Counted from the stretch's first letter, positions 8,964-18,007 are shown. The stretch: 64,000 nt of DNA from Tepidanaerobacter sp. GT38 (GCF_021991635.1 NZ_JAFFJA010000013.1:1-64000), one strand, 5' to 3'. Notes: generated from the letters alone by a model not told the origin. Translations and numbers: made by a program.

Positions 8964-9166
8964 CCTCTAAATTAAATTTATACACGTATTAGTTTATCAG
9001 TTTTAAGGTGCTTATGTCCAGAGCTTTTTGTAGTTGTATTTTGCCACTTATTCCAAAAAGCTAAAAGGATATATCTATGCCATAAAACCTACTTTAAATT
9101 TTGTTTAAAAAAATACTCAAATAAGATATACTCTAGGTAGAAATCTTTAATTTAAGGAGTATTATT

Positions 9167-9601
9167 ATGAATAAAGAAGATTGTATTGAAAAGATACGTT
9201 CATACTTTGCGAACAAAGATGACATATCTACTGTATACCTATTTGGATCAGTTGCAAAGGGAAAAACAACAAAAAACAGCGACGTAGATATTGCTGTATT
9301 ATTTGTTAAAGGATTGTCTTTGCTTTATCGTTTTGAAAGAAAGCTTGAGATAGCCAATGATTTAGAAGATTTATTAAAGATGAAAGTAGATATTGTTGAC
9401 TTGGAAAGTGCTGATTTGTTTTTCATTCATCAAGTAATGCTAAATAAGGAAATTGTTCTTGATAAGGATATTAATCGGCGCGTATCCTTTGAAGTCGAAA
9501 AGCGAAGAGCATATTTCGATATGAAGTTTTTTTATGACTTGTATCATATGCAGGCGTTGAAAAGACTGGAAGAAAAGAGGAGGAAATACAGAGATGGTTG
9601 A
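9167..9601 (+). CDS. mntA: MNT-type minimal nucleotidyltransferase antitoxin
   Basis: A 144-residue protein with the MNT signature GSVAKGKTTKNSDVD (GSX10DXD) at about residues 27-41, the metal-binding active site of the polymerase-beta superfamily. A later DIVDLES supplies the third carboxylate. The ATG has AAGGAG upstream and the gene overlaps the HEPN partner by 8 nt. In characterized MntA-HepT modules the antitoxin adds AMP to the toxin's active-site Tyr; that mechanism is inferred here from the family. Confidence 0.88.
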   Translation: MNKEDCIEKIRSYFANKDDISTVYLFGSVAKGKTTKNSDVDIAVLFVKGLSLLYRFERKLEIANDLEDLLKMKVDIVDLESADLFFIHQVMLNKEIVLDKDINRRVSFEVEKRRAYFDMKFFYDLYHMQALKRLEEKRRKYRDG

Positions 9602-10016
9602 TAGAGAAACAATAGTGAGGAGATTAACGTTGTTAGAAGAATACTATACTGATCTTGATGAAGCTAGACAGAAGCTGAGTTGGGAAAAATTTGAACGTGA
9701 TAAAGTTGTTCGTCGATATATAGAGCGGACATTGCATATGGCAATTGAGGCTTGCCTGGATATTGCAAACCACATTATTGCTTATGAAGGCTATAGGGAA
9801 CCGATCGATAATAAAGATGCCTTTCAAGTTCTTTATGAACAAGGGATATTAAAAGAAGGATTAACGGAGAATCTTAAAAAGATGGCCCAGTTTAGAAATG
9901 TAATTGTCCATGATTATATACGAGTACAGCCTGAAATTGTATTTACTATTCTTCAAAGAAACCAAGGGGATATATTAGAATTTGCTAATATAATCAAAGA
10001 AAAGTTTCTGGGCTGA
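9594..10016 (+). CDS. hepT: HepT-like HEPN ribonuclease toxin
   Basis: A 140-residue all-helical HEPN protein with the diagnostic RX4HXY motif as RNVIVHDY near residue 103. Arg and His form the RNase site and the Tyr is the AMPylation target in characterized HepT. The central EACLDIANHII segment is typical of the DUF86 subfamily. It follows mntA with an 8-nt overlap and AGAGGAGG upstream, so the pair is a type VII toxin-antitoxin module. All key residues are intact and it looks functional. Confidence 0.9.
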   Translation: MVDRETIVRRLTLLEEYYTDLDEARQKLSWEKFERDKVVRRYIERTLHMAIEACLDIANHIIAYEGYREPIDNKDAFQVLYEQGILKEGLTENLKKMAQFRNVIVHDYIRVQPEIVFTILQRNQGDILEFANIIKEKFLG

Positions 10017-10142
10017 TTTAATACATAACACTACCTATTCATGTTGATAAAAGCTTAATAGAAATAATTGCACCTTTACAGTTCTTAAACCATTGTCATG
10101 AGAGTATAGATTTTAACTTTTCCCCGAAAGGTGGCTACATAA

Positions 10143-12830
10143 ATGAAATTCAAAAAAGCTGTTCTATTTATTATTGTTGCTTTTATTTTTATGATGCAAA
10201 TACAAGTGCTGGCAAGTGCCGCAGACGATGAAGTTGCCGTCCCTACCGTTGTCTTTGAAAATGGAACCGAACTAGCAATAGATTTAATTAATGACAAAAG
10301 AGAACAAGGGAAAACCATAATATATACTAGAGAATTTGGCGAGCATACTGAACCTTTTTCGGAAGGCGTCCATGAGATTGTGGTTGTAAACAACATAGTT
10401 ACATATAAGAATACCAATGGAATAAAAGGAACATATATTCCCCTTGACGGCTATGTGATCTCATATACGGGCAATGATGTAAAGTTTATTGACGAAATCA
10501 ATATTGGCGATGAAGCGGTACTTTTAAACCTTGAGGTACCAGCCCTACCCGATAAATATTTTAAGATAAAAGACCTAACCGTGCCTATAAATGCTGTAAA
10601 CTCACCAAGAGATGCGAATTACGTTGTGCTTTATGATTCGTCCTATGGAGAGTCCACTAAGACCAATCCATGGGGCATGGAATTGACGGTAATAGATGGT
10701 GTAGTTACGCGTATAGTGGATATAAAAAATGAAAATGGGCAATTGCTAAATAACGATTCGCCCATACCGTCAAATGGAGTAGTTATATCCATACATTCCG
10801 GAAATCCGTTTTACAACGTCCTGCGCGAAACTGTAAAGTTAGGCGATATGGTCATAATTGCCCTTGACAATATAAACCCCTATAGTGCCGGCAAGATTAC
10901 ATATGATGCATATAATCCCCTGTCAATTGAGGACAATCCATTAGCCTGGGACGAAGAAAAGGGAGAGCCCTATGATAGCTTCCGGGGCCCCGACCAGATC
11001 ATTATCTATGATTCAAGCTACGGCGCCCGCACCGGGACAAATCCCTACGGCTATGAAGTAGCAGTGGGCAGCCATGGCAAAATAATTCATACTGGCGGAA
11101 ATGATTTAGAGATCCCCGATGGCGGCTTTGTCATATCTGGTCACGGCTCAAAAGCTGCTTGGCTTCAAAAATACGCCCGCTTGGGCTCAAAGGTGTTGCT
11201 AAATAGAGAAAAAAGCGAAATAAGGCTTATCTTTACGCCAAAATCCTATGAAGATATGGCGATTATTAGCATAGAATCCGCTCAGGAAAGTCTGTTTTCT
11301 GCGAGAAGAAAGTATTTGGACATCGATTATGACAGTGTAGAGCAGATTATAGATTTGGCTAAATCAAAAATGGAGCAAGTCAGTACCTTTTTAAATCACG
11401 GACAGTATCGAGAACTTATTAAAACCGTAGAGGATATACTAAATACTGCAGACCAAGCCTATTACATGACCTTTGAATCTCCGAAGGTGGAAAACAGAGG
11501 GGTATGGCTCAGACCTCGAGAAAAAAATATCGAAGAAGTAAAGAAACAGCTTGATATGCTTCAAGATTTAAATATAAACACTATATATCTTGAAACCTAC
11601 TGGAACGGATACGGCATATACCCTACCAAAAATAAGATCATGGAGCACAACCCTATATATGATGGGTTTGATGTGTTAGGAGCTTATATAGGCGAAGCCC
11701 ATGCCAGGGGTATGGAGGTTCATGCATGGGTAGAAAGCTTCCTGGTAGGTCAAAATGTGGCAGAAAGGAAGCCCGAATGGCTGGCAGTGAGCAGGCAGGG
11801 AGATAAATATTTTACAGATAGTAGCGGTGCAAAGTATTATTTCTTAAATCCTGCTTTACCTGAAGTGTATGATTTCTTATCGGAGCTTTACAAAGAGCTG
11901 GTAAAAACTTATGATATTGACGGCATACAGTTTGACTATATGAGATATCCCGAATCCGGAGACTACTCCAATGATTTCGGTTATGATGAATATACCCGGA
12001 AACTTTTTAAAGCTGACTTCGGCAAAGATCCAATTGAGCTTGATGTAGAAGATAGGTTGTGGAAAAAATGGTGTGACTTTAGGGTAAAAATAATCAACAG
12101 CTTTGCCTATAAAATTTTTTCGGAAGTTAAGACCTTAAAGCCGGAACTTCAAATATCTGCAGACGTATGGCCGGACTATGATGAAACCATTAAAGATACC
12201 TTCCAAAACCCTAAAAATTGGACAACCCGAGACTATCTGAACGTCATTATCCCCATGTCATATTACCTGAGCGAACAGCCGGTTGTTGAAGATATATTAA
12301 GGACTCAGGCCTTTTCCAAAGGTCATGCCCTGATAAATGTGGGCCTTTCTACACTTTCGAAAGTGGATACCAAAATACTCTTGAGGCAGATCGATGCTGC
12401 AAGAGCTGAAAGTGCAAGCGGGGTAGCCATCTTTGAATCCCAAACCCTGTTAAATGGGCGCTACGGCAGTGCGTTAAAACTGGGCGCTTTCAAAACACCG
12501 GCAGTTACAACTAAAGACCCAGAACAAGCGGTAAACATTATACTTTCCGATATTATAAGAAAAATAGATGATATATACGTAAAATACAGTGGAATGATGT
12601 ATCACAAGTCACTAAAATATAAAAAACTTATAAAGGATATCAAGGTTGATTTAAGCAGCCAAAAAAAGGCCAATCTACTTAAAAAAGACCTGGAAAAGTT
12701 AAAAGAAACTGTTGAAGATGACCGAACTTTAAATAGACAGGTGGCTTCAAGAATTGCTGCAGACTTAGTTAAAGCAATTGATATAGTAGATGAATATATT
12801 TCGAACTTAAGGTTTATAGATAAACTCTAG
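10143..12830 (+). CDS. Exported glycosyl-hydrolase-like (GHL10/DUF187) protein with three N-terminal repeats
   Basis: An 895-residue secreted protein with a signal peptide (about residues 1-27). Residues about 58-345 hold three tandem copies of a roughly 60-residue unit: a YDSSYG-type block, a TNP.G segment, then I..GGFVIS.HG. Copy 1 is the most divergent. From about residue 454 a GHL10 TIM-barrel follows (RGVWLRP, IYLETYWNG, HAWVESF, IDGIQFDYMRYP, VIIPMSYY, ESQTL). Asp and Glu residues sit on strand ends as expected for a hydrolase. The C-terminus is charged and coiled-coil-like. The substrate is unknown; cell-wall or exopolysaccharide is plausible. Confidence 0.85.
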   Translation: MKFKKAVLFIIVAFIFMMQIQVLASAADDEVAVPTVVFENGTELAIDLINDKREQGKTIIYTREFGEHTEPFSEGVHEIVVVNNIVTYKNTNGIKGTYIPLDGYVISYTGNDVKFIDEINIGDEAVLLNLEVPALPDKYFKIKDLTVPINAVNSPRDANYVVLYDSSYGESTKTNPWGMELTVIDGVVTRIVDIKNENGQLLNNDSPIPSNGVVISIHSGNPFYNVLRETVKLGDMVIIALDNINPYSAGKITYDAYNPLSIEDNPLAWDEEKGEPYDSFRGPDQIIIYDSSYGARTGTNPYGYEVAVGSHGKIIHTGGNDLEIPDGGFVISGHGSKAAWLQKYARLGSKVLLNREKSEIRLIFTPKSYEDMAIISIESAQESLFSARRKYLDIDYDSVEQIIDLAKSKMEQVSTFLNHGQYRELIKTVEDILNTADQAYYMTFESPKVENRGVWLRPREKNIEEVKKQLDMLQDLNINTIYLETYWNGYGIYPTKNKIMEHNPIYDGFDVLGAYIGEAHARGMEVHAWVESFLVGQNVAERKPEWLAVSRQGDKYFTDSSGAKYYFLNPALPEVYDFLSELYKELVKTYDIDGIQFDYMRYPESGDYSNDFGYDEYTRKLFKADFGKDPIELDVEDRLWKKWCDFRVKIINSFAYKIFSEVKTLKPELQISADVWPDYDETIKDTFQNPKNWTTRDYLNVIIPMSYYLSEQPVVEDILRTQAFSKGHALINVGLSTLSKVDTKILLRQIDAARAESASGVAIFESQTLLNGRYGSALKLGAFKTPAVTTKDPEQAVNIILSDIIRKIDDIYVKYSGMMYHKSLKYKKLIKDIKVDLSSQKKANLLKKDLEKLKETVEDDRTLNRQVASRIAADLVKAIDIVDEYISNLRFIDKL

Positions 12831-12854
12831 ACTAATAAAGAGGAATGAGCAATA

Positions 12855-14021
12855 TTGAAAATAAAAGTAACTCCTGAAGACTTTATCGTAAGAGAACTTA
12901 TAAATTTAAAGCTTAAGGCTGACGGTCCCTATCGCATATACCTTTTAGAAAAGCGGCACTGGAACACCATTGATGCGCTTCTTGCCATAGCCAGGCAAAA
13001 CAGGATGCCTATGGCCAAAATAGGTTACGGAGGCCGAAAGGACCGTCATGCAGTGACGTATCAATATATTTCCGTGCCAAAGAAATACGACCTTTCCTTT
13101 AACATGTCAAATGTCAAACTTACTTTTATGGGCTTTGCTGATGATTTTGTATCTGCAGCAGTGTTAAAAGGAAATCAATTTGAAATTACAGCAAGAAAAA
13201 TCCCTTTGCACCAAAAGGAATCCATCCTGCAGCGTATACATGAAATTAGCCGCTACGGTTACCCCAACTACTTTGACGACCAGCGTTTCGGCTGCATAAT
13301 GAAATCCGACGAGATTTTAGCTGAAAGGATACTCAGGAAGCATTACAAAGGTGCTTTAAAGCTCTACTTTACCACAATAGGTCCGGGAGACAAAAAAGCG
13401 GAAAAACAGCGGAAAAGAAAAATAGAAGAGCTTTGGGGCGACTGGCATGCTATTGCTCCTTTGTGCAAAACAAAGGCCGAAAGGGATATCATAAAAATCC
13501 TTTTAGAAGGTGACAGCAAAAGCCAGCTGGTAAAGGCCATCAATGTCATTCCAAAAGAGGAACTGTCAATGCACTTTTCGGCATACCAGAGCTTTCTATG
13601 GAACCTGAGCCTTGAGCAGGTTTTGCTAAAACATATAAAAAAGCCCTTTAAAATAAAGGGGAAGATCATGGACTACGCATTTTATAAGACATTGGATGAA
13701 GGGGCTTTGAAAAAATTAAAAAATACACAAATTCCAACCGCGGCTTATAAAATCCCGGGCAATGCCGAGATATCTAAAATTGTAAGGGATATTTTGTCCG
13801 AACGAGGATTAAAACCCTCTGACTTTAATCTGACCAAAATCCGAAAATCTTTTTTCAAATCCTTTTTCCGCCCGGCAATAGTGTTTCCTGTGTGGGACCA
13901 CACTGTTCCAGTCCTTTTTAAAGAAGATGATATCTATCCAGGATTTTTAAAACTGCAGCTAAAGTTCAACTTACCTTCAGGAAGTTTTGCCACAATGTTG
14001 ATAAAAGGCCTACGTGATTGA
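12855..14021 (+). CDS. truD: tRNA pseudouridine synthase TruD family
   Basis: Converts U13 of certain tRNAs to pseudouridine. The TruD signature GYGGRKDRHAVTYQ places the catalytic Asp near residue 63, and YPNYFDDQRFG is the second family motif near residue 136. The mid-protein LSMHFSAYQSFLWN also matches TruD. The protein is 388 residues with a TTG start behind AGAGGAATG. It lies 24 nt after the GHL10 gene. TruD is uncommon in Firmicutes compared with proteobacteria and archaea. Confidence 0.9.
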   Translation: MKIKVTPEDFIVRELINLKLKADGPYRIYLLEKRHWNTIDALLAIARQNRMPMAKIGYGGRKDRHAVTYQYISVPKKYDLSFNMSNVKLTFMGFADDFVSAAVLKGNQFEITARKIPLHQKESILQRIHEISRYGYPNYFDDQRFGCIMKSDEILAERILRKHYKGALKLYFTTIGPGDKKAEKQRKRKIEELWGDWHAIAPLCKTKAERDIIKILLEGDSKSQLVKAINVIPKEELSMHFSAYQSFLWNLSLEQVLLKHIKKPFKIKGKIMDYAFYKTLDEGALKKLKNTQIPTAAYKIPGNAEISKIVRDILSERGLKPSDFNLTKIRKSFFKSFFRPAIVFPVWDHTVPVLFKEDDIYPGFLKLQLKFNLPSGSFATMLIKGLRD

Positions 14022-14040
14022 TGATACATGGACTACCTAA

Positions 14041-14069
14041 TTGTATTAACTTTAGTCAAATGCTATAAT
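14041..14069 (+). promoter_or_regulatory. SigA-type promoter for the YczE-like gene
   Basis: TTGTAT at 14041, a 17-nt spacer and TATAAT at 14064-14069, about 40 bp before the TTG start of the membrane protein. Confidence 0.6.
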
Positions 14070-14110
14070 TAGGTGTTGGTAGCATATAACATATTTAAAG
14101 GAGCATCAAA

Positions 14111-14782
14111 TTGAGTAAAGATAACAGTCCAATCTTATTCAAATTATTATTTTTCTTTAGCGGATTATACATTGCTGCCCTTGGGAAGGTCTTCCTAATC
14201 GAATCCAAATTAGGGGTAGATCCTTGGACGGTGTTTTACCTTGGCGTAGCCAACTACATTCCCTTTACCGTTGGCCAGATTACCCAATTAATTGGGGCCA
14301 TAATGATTTTAATAGGTTGGGCTCTCAAAATAAAGCCAAGTATCGGCACCTTTTTAAATATGTATTTCTTTGGTGTATTTCTTGATTTAAACTTAGCTAT
14401 TAATGATGCTTTAAATATTGTTAAACCGTCCGAAAGCTTGTTAGTTTCCATCATATACTTAATTATTGGCATTGTTGTATGCGGCATAGGTTTTGGCATG
14501 TATATCAACGGCAAACTGGGAGCTGGCCCAAGAGACAGTTTTATGCTTGGCATGTCAAAAGTTACCGGGAAAAAGCCCGGCACAATTAGAACATATATGG
14601 AAAGCACCGCTGCCATTACCGGATGGCTTTTAGGGGGCCCCTTAGGTTTAGGGACTTTGGCATATGCTTTAAGTGTTGGGACCATTATGCAGTGGACCCT
14701 TGATAATATAAAAATTCCCGAGAGGGCAACGGCAAAAGAAACGGTAAAAGAGACAGTAAAAGACGTGGGGGCATCCTCTTAA
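14111..14782 (+). CDS. YczE/YyaS/YitT-like integral membrane protein
   Basis: A 223-residue protein with five to six predicted membrane segments. It has the family features KLGVDPWTVFYLG near residue 38, the repeat-like NGKLGAGPRDSFMLG near 139, and a conserved R.YMES.A...GWLLGGP.GLGT stretch. TTG 14111 follows AGGAG. Function is unknown in the family (possible transporter). The C-terminal tail repeats a KETVKETVKD segment. It is monocistronic; the sigma-54 signals of asd follow. Confidence 0.75.
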   Translation: MSKDNSPILFKLLFFFSGLYIAALGKVFLIESKLGVDPWTVFYLGVANYIPFTVGQITQLIGAIMILIGWALKIKPSIGTFLNMYFFGVFLDLNLAINDALNIVKPSESLLVSIIYLIIGIVVCGIGFGMYINGKLGAGPRDSFMLGMSKVTGKKPGTIRTYMESTAAITGWLLGGPLGLGTLAYALSVGTIMQWTLDNIKIPERATAKETVKETVKDVGASS

Positions 14783-14806
14783 TATATTTTTAGTTTTTAA
14801 AAGTCA

Positions 14807-14821
14807 TTCTAAAAATTAGAA
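14807..14821. promoter_or_regulatory. 15-bp palindrome, candidate enhancer site for the sigma-54 activator
   Basis: TTCTAAAAATTAGAA lies 102 bp upstream of the asd -24/-12 promoter. The identical 15-mer occurs at 17848-17862 upstream of the second sigma-54 promoter. Binding by the activator gene in between is inferred. Confidence 0.65.
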
Positions 14822-14922
14822 TAAGCTTCAAACAGGGCTCATAAAATTTAGTGCTTCCATATAGTTTTCAAAAATGTATAAATCTCTAAAGTAAAGGCAT
14901 TCCGCCATTGGTCCTTGTCATG

Positions 14923-14938
14923 TGGTACGGAATTTGCA
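14923..14938 (+). promoter_or_regulatory. Sigma-54 (-24/-12) promoter of asd
   Basis: TGGTACGGAATTTGCA matches the TGGCACG-N4-TTGCA consensus with the GG and GC doublets at the right spacing and one C-to-T change. It ends 42 bp before the asd ATG. Confidence 0.75.
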
Positions 14939-14980
14939 TAGTTTTATTTTTAAAAAACATATTATGTTGGAGGTTTATAC

Positions 14981-16003
14981 ATGAAAAAATATCATATAGC
15001 ACTAGTAGGAGCCACTGGTGCAGTGGGCACAGAGATGCTGAAAATCCTTGAAGAAAGGGCCTTCCCAATAGAAAGCATACGTCTATTTGCTCATGAAAGT
15101 GAAGCGGGCAAAAAGGTAAAGTTTATGGGCAGTGAAATCACCGTGGAAAAAGTGGAAGAGGACAAAATAAGCGGCATTGATATAGCTTTTTTTGCCGCTG
15201 GCCCCATAAGTAAGACTTTGGCACCGGTGTTTGCTAAAAAAGGTGCCGTAGTTATTGACAACGGCAGTTCCTTTAGACTTGATCCATCAGTACCTCTAGT
15301 AATTCCGGAAATAAATCCAGAAGACGTGGACTGGCACAACGGCATCATATCAAATCCCAATTGCGCCACCATAATCATGTGTGTCCCAATGAAACCCATA
15401 TATGATTACGCAGGTGTCACAAGGATTATAGTTTCCACATATCAGGCAGCATCCGGAGCAGGGATTAAAGGGATAGCAGAGTTAGACGAACAGGTCCGCT
15501 GCTATGCCGAAAACAAGCCTATACCAGAGCCCAAAGCCTTTACGTACCCCATAGCCTTTAATGTTATTCCTCATATAGATGTCTTTATGGAGCAGGACTA
15601 TACCAAAGAAGAATGGAAAATGTACCATGAAACGCGAAAAATTTTCCATGACCCTGAGCTTAAAATAACCACTACAGCTGTGCGCGTCCCGGTCATGAGA
15701 AGCCATTCCGAATCTATTCTGCTGGAAACCAAGAAAAAAATAACCCCTGAGGAAGTAAAAGATTTGTTGTCGAAAGCTCCCGGGGTTAAAGTATATGACG
15801 ATCCCTCAAATAATATTTACCCGGTGCCCATTAATACCCAGGGCCAAGATCTCATATATGTTGGCAGAATTCGCCAGGATACATCCAGTGAAAATGGCAT
15901 ATTGCTGTGGGCCTGTGGGGATCAGATAAGAAAAGGTGCAGCAACAAATGCCGTTCAAATTGGAGAAGTCCTGATACAGCGCGGTTTACTTGATAAAAAA
16001 TAA
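14981..16003 (+). CDS. asd: Aspartate-semialdehyde dehydrogenase
   Basis: NADPH-dependent conversion of aspartyl phosphate to aspartate semialdehyde, or the reverse. The N-terminal Rossmann motif is LVGATGAVGTEML, the catalytic Cys lies in SNPNCATI near residue 128, and YQAASGAG and the RVPV..SHSES substrate region (His near 239) are intact. Length (340) is normal. TGGAGG precedes the ATG. It is unusually placed behind a sigma-54 promoter and a palindrome shared with an amino-acid oxidation operon, so it may be induced for catabolism rather than serving only biosynthesis. Confidence 0.95.
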   Translation: MKKYHIALVGATGAVGTEMLKILEERAFPIESIRLFAHESEAGKKVKFMGSEITVEKVEEDKISGIDIAFFAAGPISKTLAPVFAKKGAVVIDNGSSFRLDPSVPLVIPEINPEDVDWHNGIISNPNCATIIMCVPMKPIYDYAGVTRIIVSTYQAASGAGIKGIAELDEQVRCYAENKPIPEPKAFTYPIAFNVIPHIDVFMEQDYTKEEWKMYHETRKIFHDPELKITTTAVRVPVMRSHSESILLETKKKITPEEVKDLLSKAPGVKVYDDPSNNIYPVPINTQGQDLIYVGRIRQDTSSENGILLWACGDQIRKGAATNAVQIGEVLIQRGLLDKK

Positions 16004-16048
16004 ATTAAATAAACTTCTAATACGCTTTATATCAAGTTTCCTATAAAT

Positions 16049-16078
16049 CTCCTAGCTTTGCTAGGAGGATTTTTTTTG
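16049..16078 (+). terminator. Rho-independent terminator after asd
   Basis: CTCCTAGC / GCTAGGAG perfect 8-bp stem with a TTT loop, followed by GA and a run of eight T. Confidence 0.9.
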
Positions 16079-16145
16079 TTTTATGCAGAAAATAAACAAG
16101 AAATTTGAATACAAGGGCTTTAAGTCTTTTTATGGAGTGATAAAA

Positions 16146-17843
16146 GTGAATAAATTAAAAGTGGGGATAATAGGCGCCGGTCGAGGAGGCAGTGCCCTTT
16201 TAGAGACATTGATTCAAATGGATAATATAAAAATTGAGGGAATAGCTGATATTAATTCATCGGCGCCGGGTATTGAAATGGCAAAAAATGAAGGCATTAA
16301 GTGTTTTAAAACTGCCCAGGAGCTTTTAACATCCTGCACCCTGGATGTGGTTTTTGAGGTTACGGGAAATAGGAATTTTGTGAAGGATCTTCGAAGAAAG
16401 CTTCCCGATGAAACTGTGCTGGTGGAGGCACCGGCTGTTAACATAATGTTAAGCATTATTAGAGATCGAAAAGAACTTTTAGAAATAAAAGAGATAAAAG
16501 AACAATTATCCATTATATTAAATACAGCCCAAGAAGGCATACAGATGGTGGATAAAAACGGAATAATCAAATACGTAAATCAAGGATATACGAGAATAAC
16601 AGGCATTCCTGCATCAAAGCGTATAGGGACTAATGTTTTTGAAGTCTCCCCTGATGGAGCTTTAGTTGAGGTCTTAAGGACCGGCAAGCCCTGCATAGGT
16701 AAGAGAAATAAAGCTGTGGGTTCCAATGCAGAAGTCATTTCCAATGCTTCTCCCATAATTATAAACGGCGAGATGACCGGTGCTGTAGTAGTATTTCAAG
16801 ATATAACCGAGGTATTGCGCCTGTCTGAAGAACTTCGGCGTTCAACTTCGGTCATCGATGGGTTAAAAGATGAGATAATGAAGCTTAATGACAGCCCGGG
16901 CAAATTTGATGAGATAATTTGCGAAAGCAGTAAAATGAAAAAAATCATTAACCTTGCCAGGAAGGCTTCAAGAGAAGATTCTACCATACTTATAACCGGT
17001 GAAAGTGGCACCGGCAAAGAAATATTTGCCAATGCAATTCATGCTGAAAGTCCCAGATCCGGCAAGCCTTTTATAAAAGTAAACTGTGCTGCCATTCCTG
17101 AAAATCTGCTGGAGAGCGAACTTTTTGGCTATGAGCCAGGAGCTTTTACAGGAGCCAGCAAATTAAAACTGGGCAAGTTCGAATTGGCTAACGGCGGCAC
17201 TATTTTTCTAGATGAAATAGGTGATATGAGTCCAATCCTGCAGGCAAAACTCTTGAGAGTGATCCAGGAGCGGGAAATTGAACGCATTGGTGGCACCAGG
17301 CCTATAAAGATTGATGTAAGGATTATTTCTGCTACCAATCGGGACCTTTTAGAGCTGATTAGTTCGGGTGCCTTTAGAGAAGACTTATATTTCAGGCTAA
17401 ATGTAATAAATATAAACATACCGCCCCTTAGGGAAAGGCGGGAGGATATTCCGGCATTGACCAAGGTGTATATCGATTATTTCAACAGGAAGCTTCACAA
17501 GAATATAAAAGGCGTTACGAAAAAAGCTGAATATATGCTGCTTTCATATGATTGGCCGGGGAATGTGCGTGAGCTCATGAATATTCTTGAGCGAACAATC
17601 CTAATGAGTCAAGGAGAATGGATTACCGATGATCTGCTGCGCCCATACTTTGACCAAATCAAAATCAAAGTAAACTCAAGGGACGCAATATTGCCGCTGG
17701 AAGAAATGGAAAAGGATTTAATAAGACGAGCCTTAAAAGAATATGGAACCAGCGTAGAAGGAAAACGAAAAGCAGCCAAGGCCTTAAAAATTTCTTTGGC
17801 TACCTTGTATAATAAAATAAAAAAATATGGCATTCAAGCATGA
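16146..17843 (+). CDS. Sigma-54 activator with Rossmann-like N-terminus, PAS, AAA+ and Fis-type HTH
   Basis: Residues about 1-115 look like a dinucleotide-binding domain: VGIIGAGRGG near the start, IADINSSA, FEVTGN and VEAPA. A short helix and a PAS domain (about 120-230, ILNTAQEGIQMVDKNG) follow. The AAA+ domain (about 258-490) has Walker A GESGTGKE (about 286), the sigma-54 contact loop GAFTGA (about 332), FLDEIGD and the R-finger region. A Fis-type HTH ends the protein. GTG 16146 has GGAG 8 nt upstream; ATG 16083 is the in-frame alternative. It lies between two units with sigma-54 promoters that it probably activates. A nucleotide or amino-acid-derived ligand is inference. Confidence 0.92.
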   Translation: MNKLKVGIIGAGRGGSALLETLIQMDNIKIEGIADINSSAPGIEMAKNEGIKCFKTAQELLTSCTLDVVFEVTGNRNFVKDLRRKLPDETVLVEAPAVNIMLSIIRDRKELLEIKEIKEQLSIILNTAQEGIQMVDKNGIIKYVNQGYTRITGIPASKRIGTNVFEVSPDGALVEVLRTGKPCIGKRNKAVGSNAEVISNASPIIINGEMTGAVVVFQDITEVLRLSEELRRSTSVIDGLKDEIMKLNDSPGKFDEIICESSKMKKIINLARKASREDSTILITGESGTGKEIFANAIHAESPRSGKPFIKVNCAAIPENLLESELFGYEPGAFTGASKLKLGKFELANGGTIFLDEIGDMSPILQAKLLRVIQEREIERIGGTRPIKIDVRIISATNRDLLELISSGAFREDLYFRLNVININIPPLRERREDIPALTKVYIDYFNRKLHKNIKGVTKKAEYMLLSYDWPGNVRELMNILERTILMSQGEWITDDLLRPYFDQIKIKVNSRDAILPLEEMEKDLIRRALKEYGTSVEGKRKAAKALKISLATLYNKIKKYGIQA

Positions 17844-17847
17844 CGTA

Positions 17848-17862
17848 TTCTAAAAATTAGAA
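17848..17862. promoter_or_regulatory. 15-bp palindrome, second copy
   Basis: TTCTAAAAATTAGAA, identical to 14807-14821. It starts 5 bp after the activator stop codon and about 130 bp upstream of the second -24/-12 promoter, a distance typical of enhancer sites. Confidence 0.65.
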
Positions 17863-17991
17863 AGTAGTTATAATTTCTGTAAACCGCTTAGATTCCGTTA
17901 TGTTTTCTTGGTGGTTTACATATTTTTATATTTTTTAGAAATCTATAGATGCCCCGCTCATCAAAACGCCTGTTATTAAAAGGTCCTATGT

Positions 17992-18007
17992 TGGCATATT
18001 TTTTGCA
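17992..18007 (+). promoter_or_regulatory. Sigma-54 (-24/-12) promoter of the symporter/dehydrogenase operon
   Basis: TGGCATATTTTTTGCA: perfect TGGCA and TTGCA blocks with the GG-to-GC distance expected for sigma-54. It lies 130 bp before the symporter ATG. Confidence 0.85.

Noticed and set aside
3209-9131. 17-bp identical segment TTGTTTAAAAAAATACT at 3209 and 9101
   Set aside because: A low-complexity promoter-like sequence; identity over so few AT-only-like bases is not evidence for a repeat family.
8964-9166. Possible promoter before mntA (TTGTTT...TATACT)
   Set aside because: The spacing is 19 nt; too weak to list as a feature.
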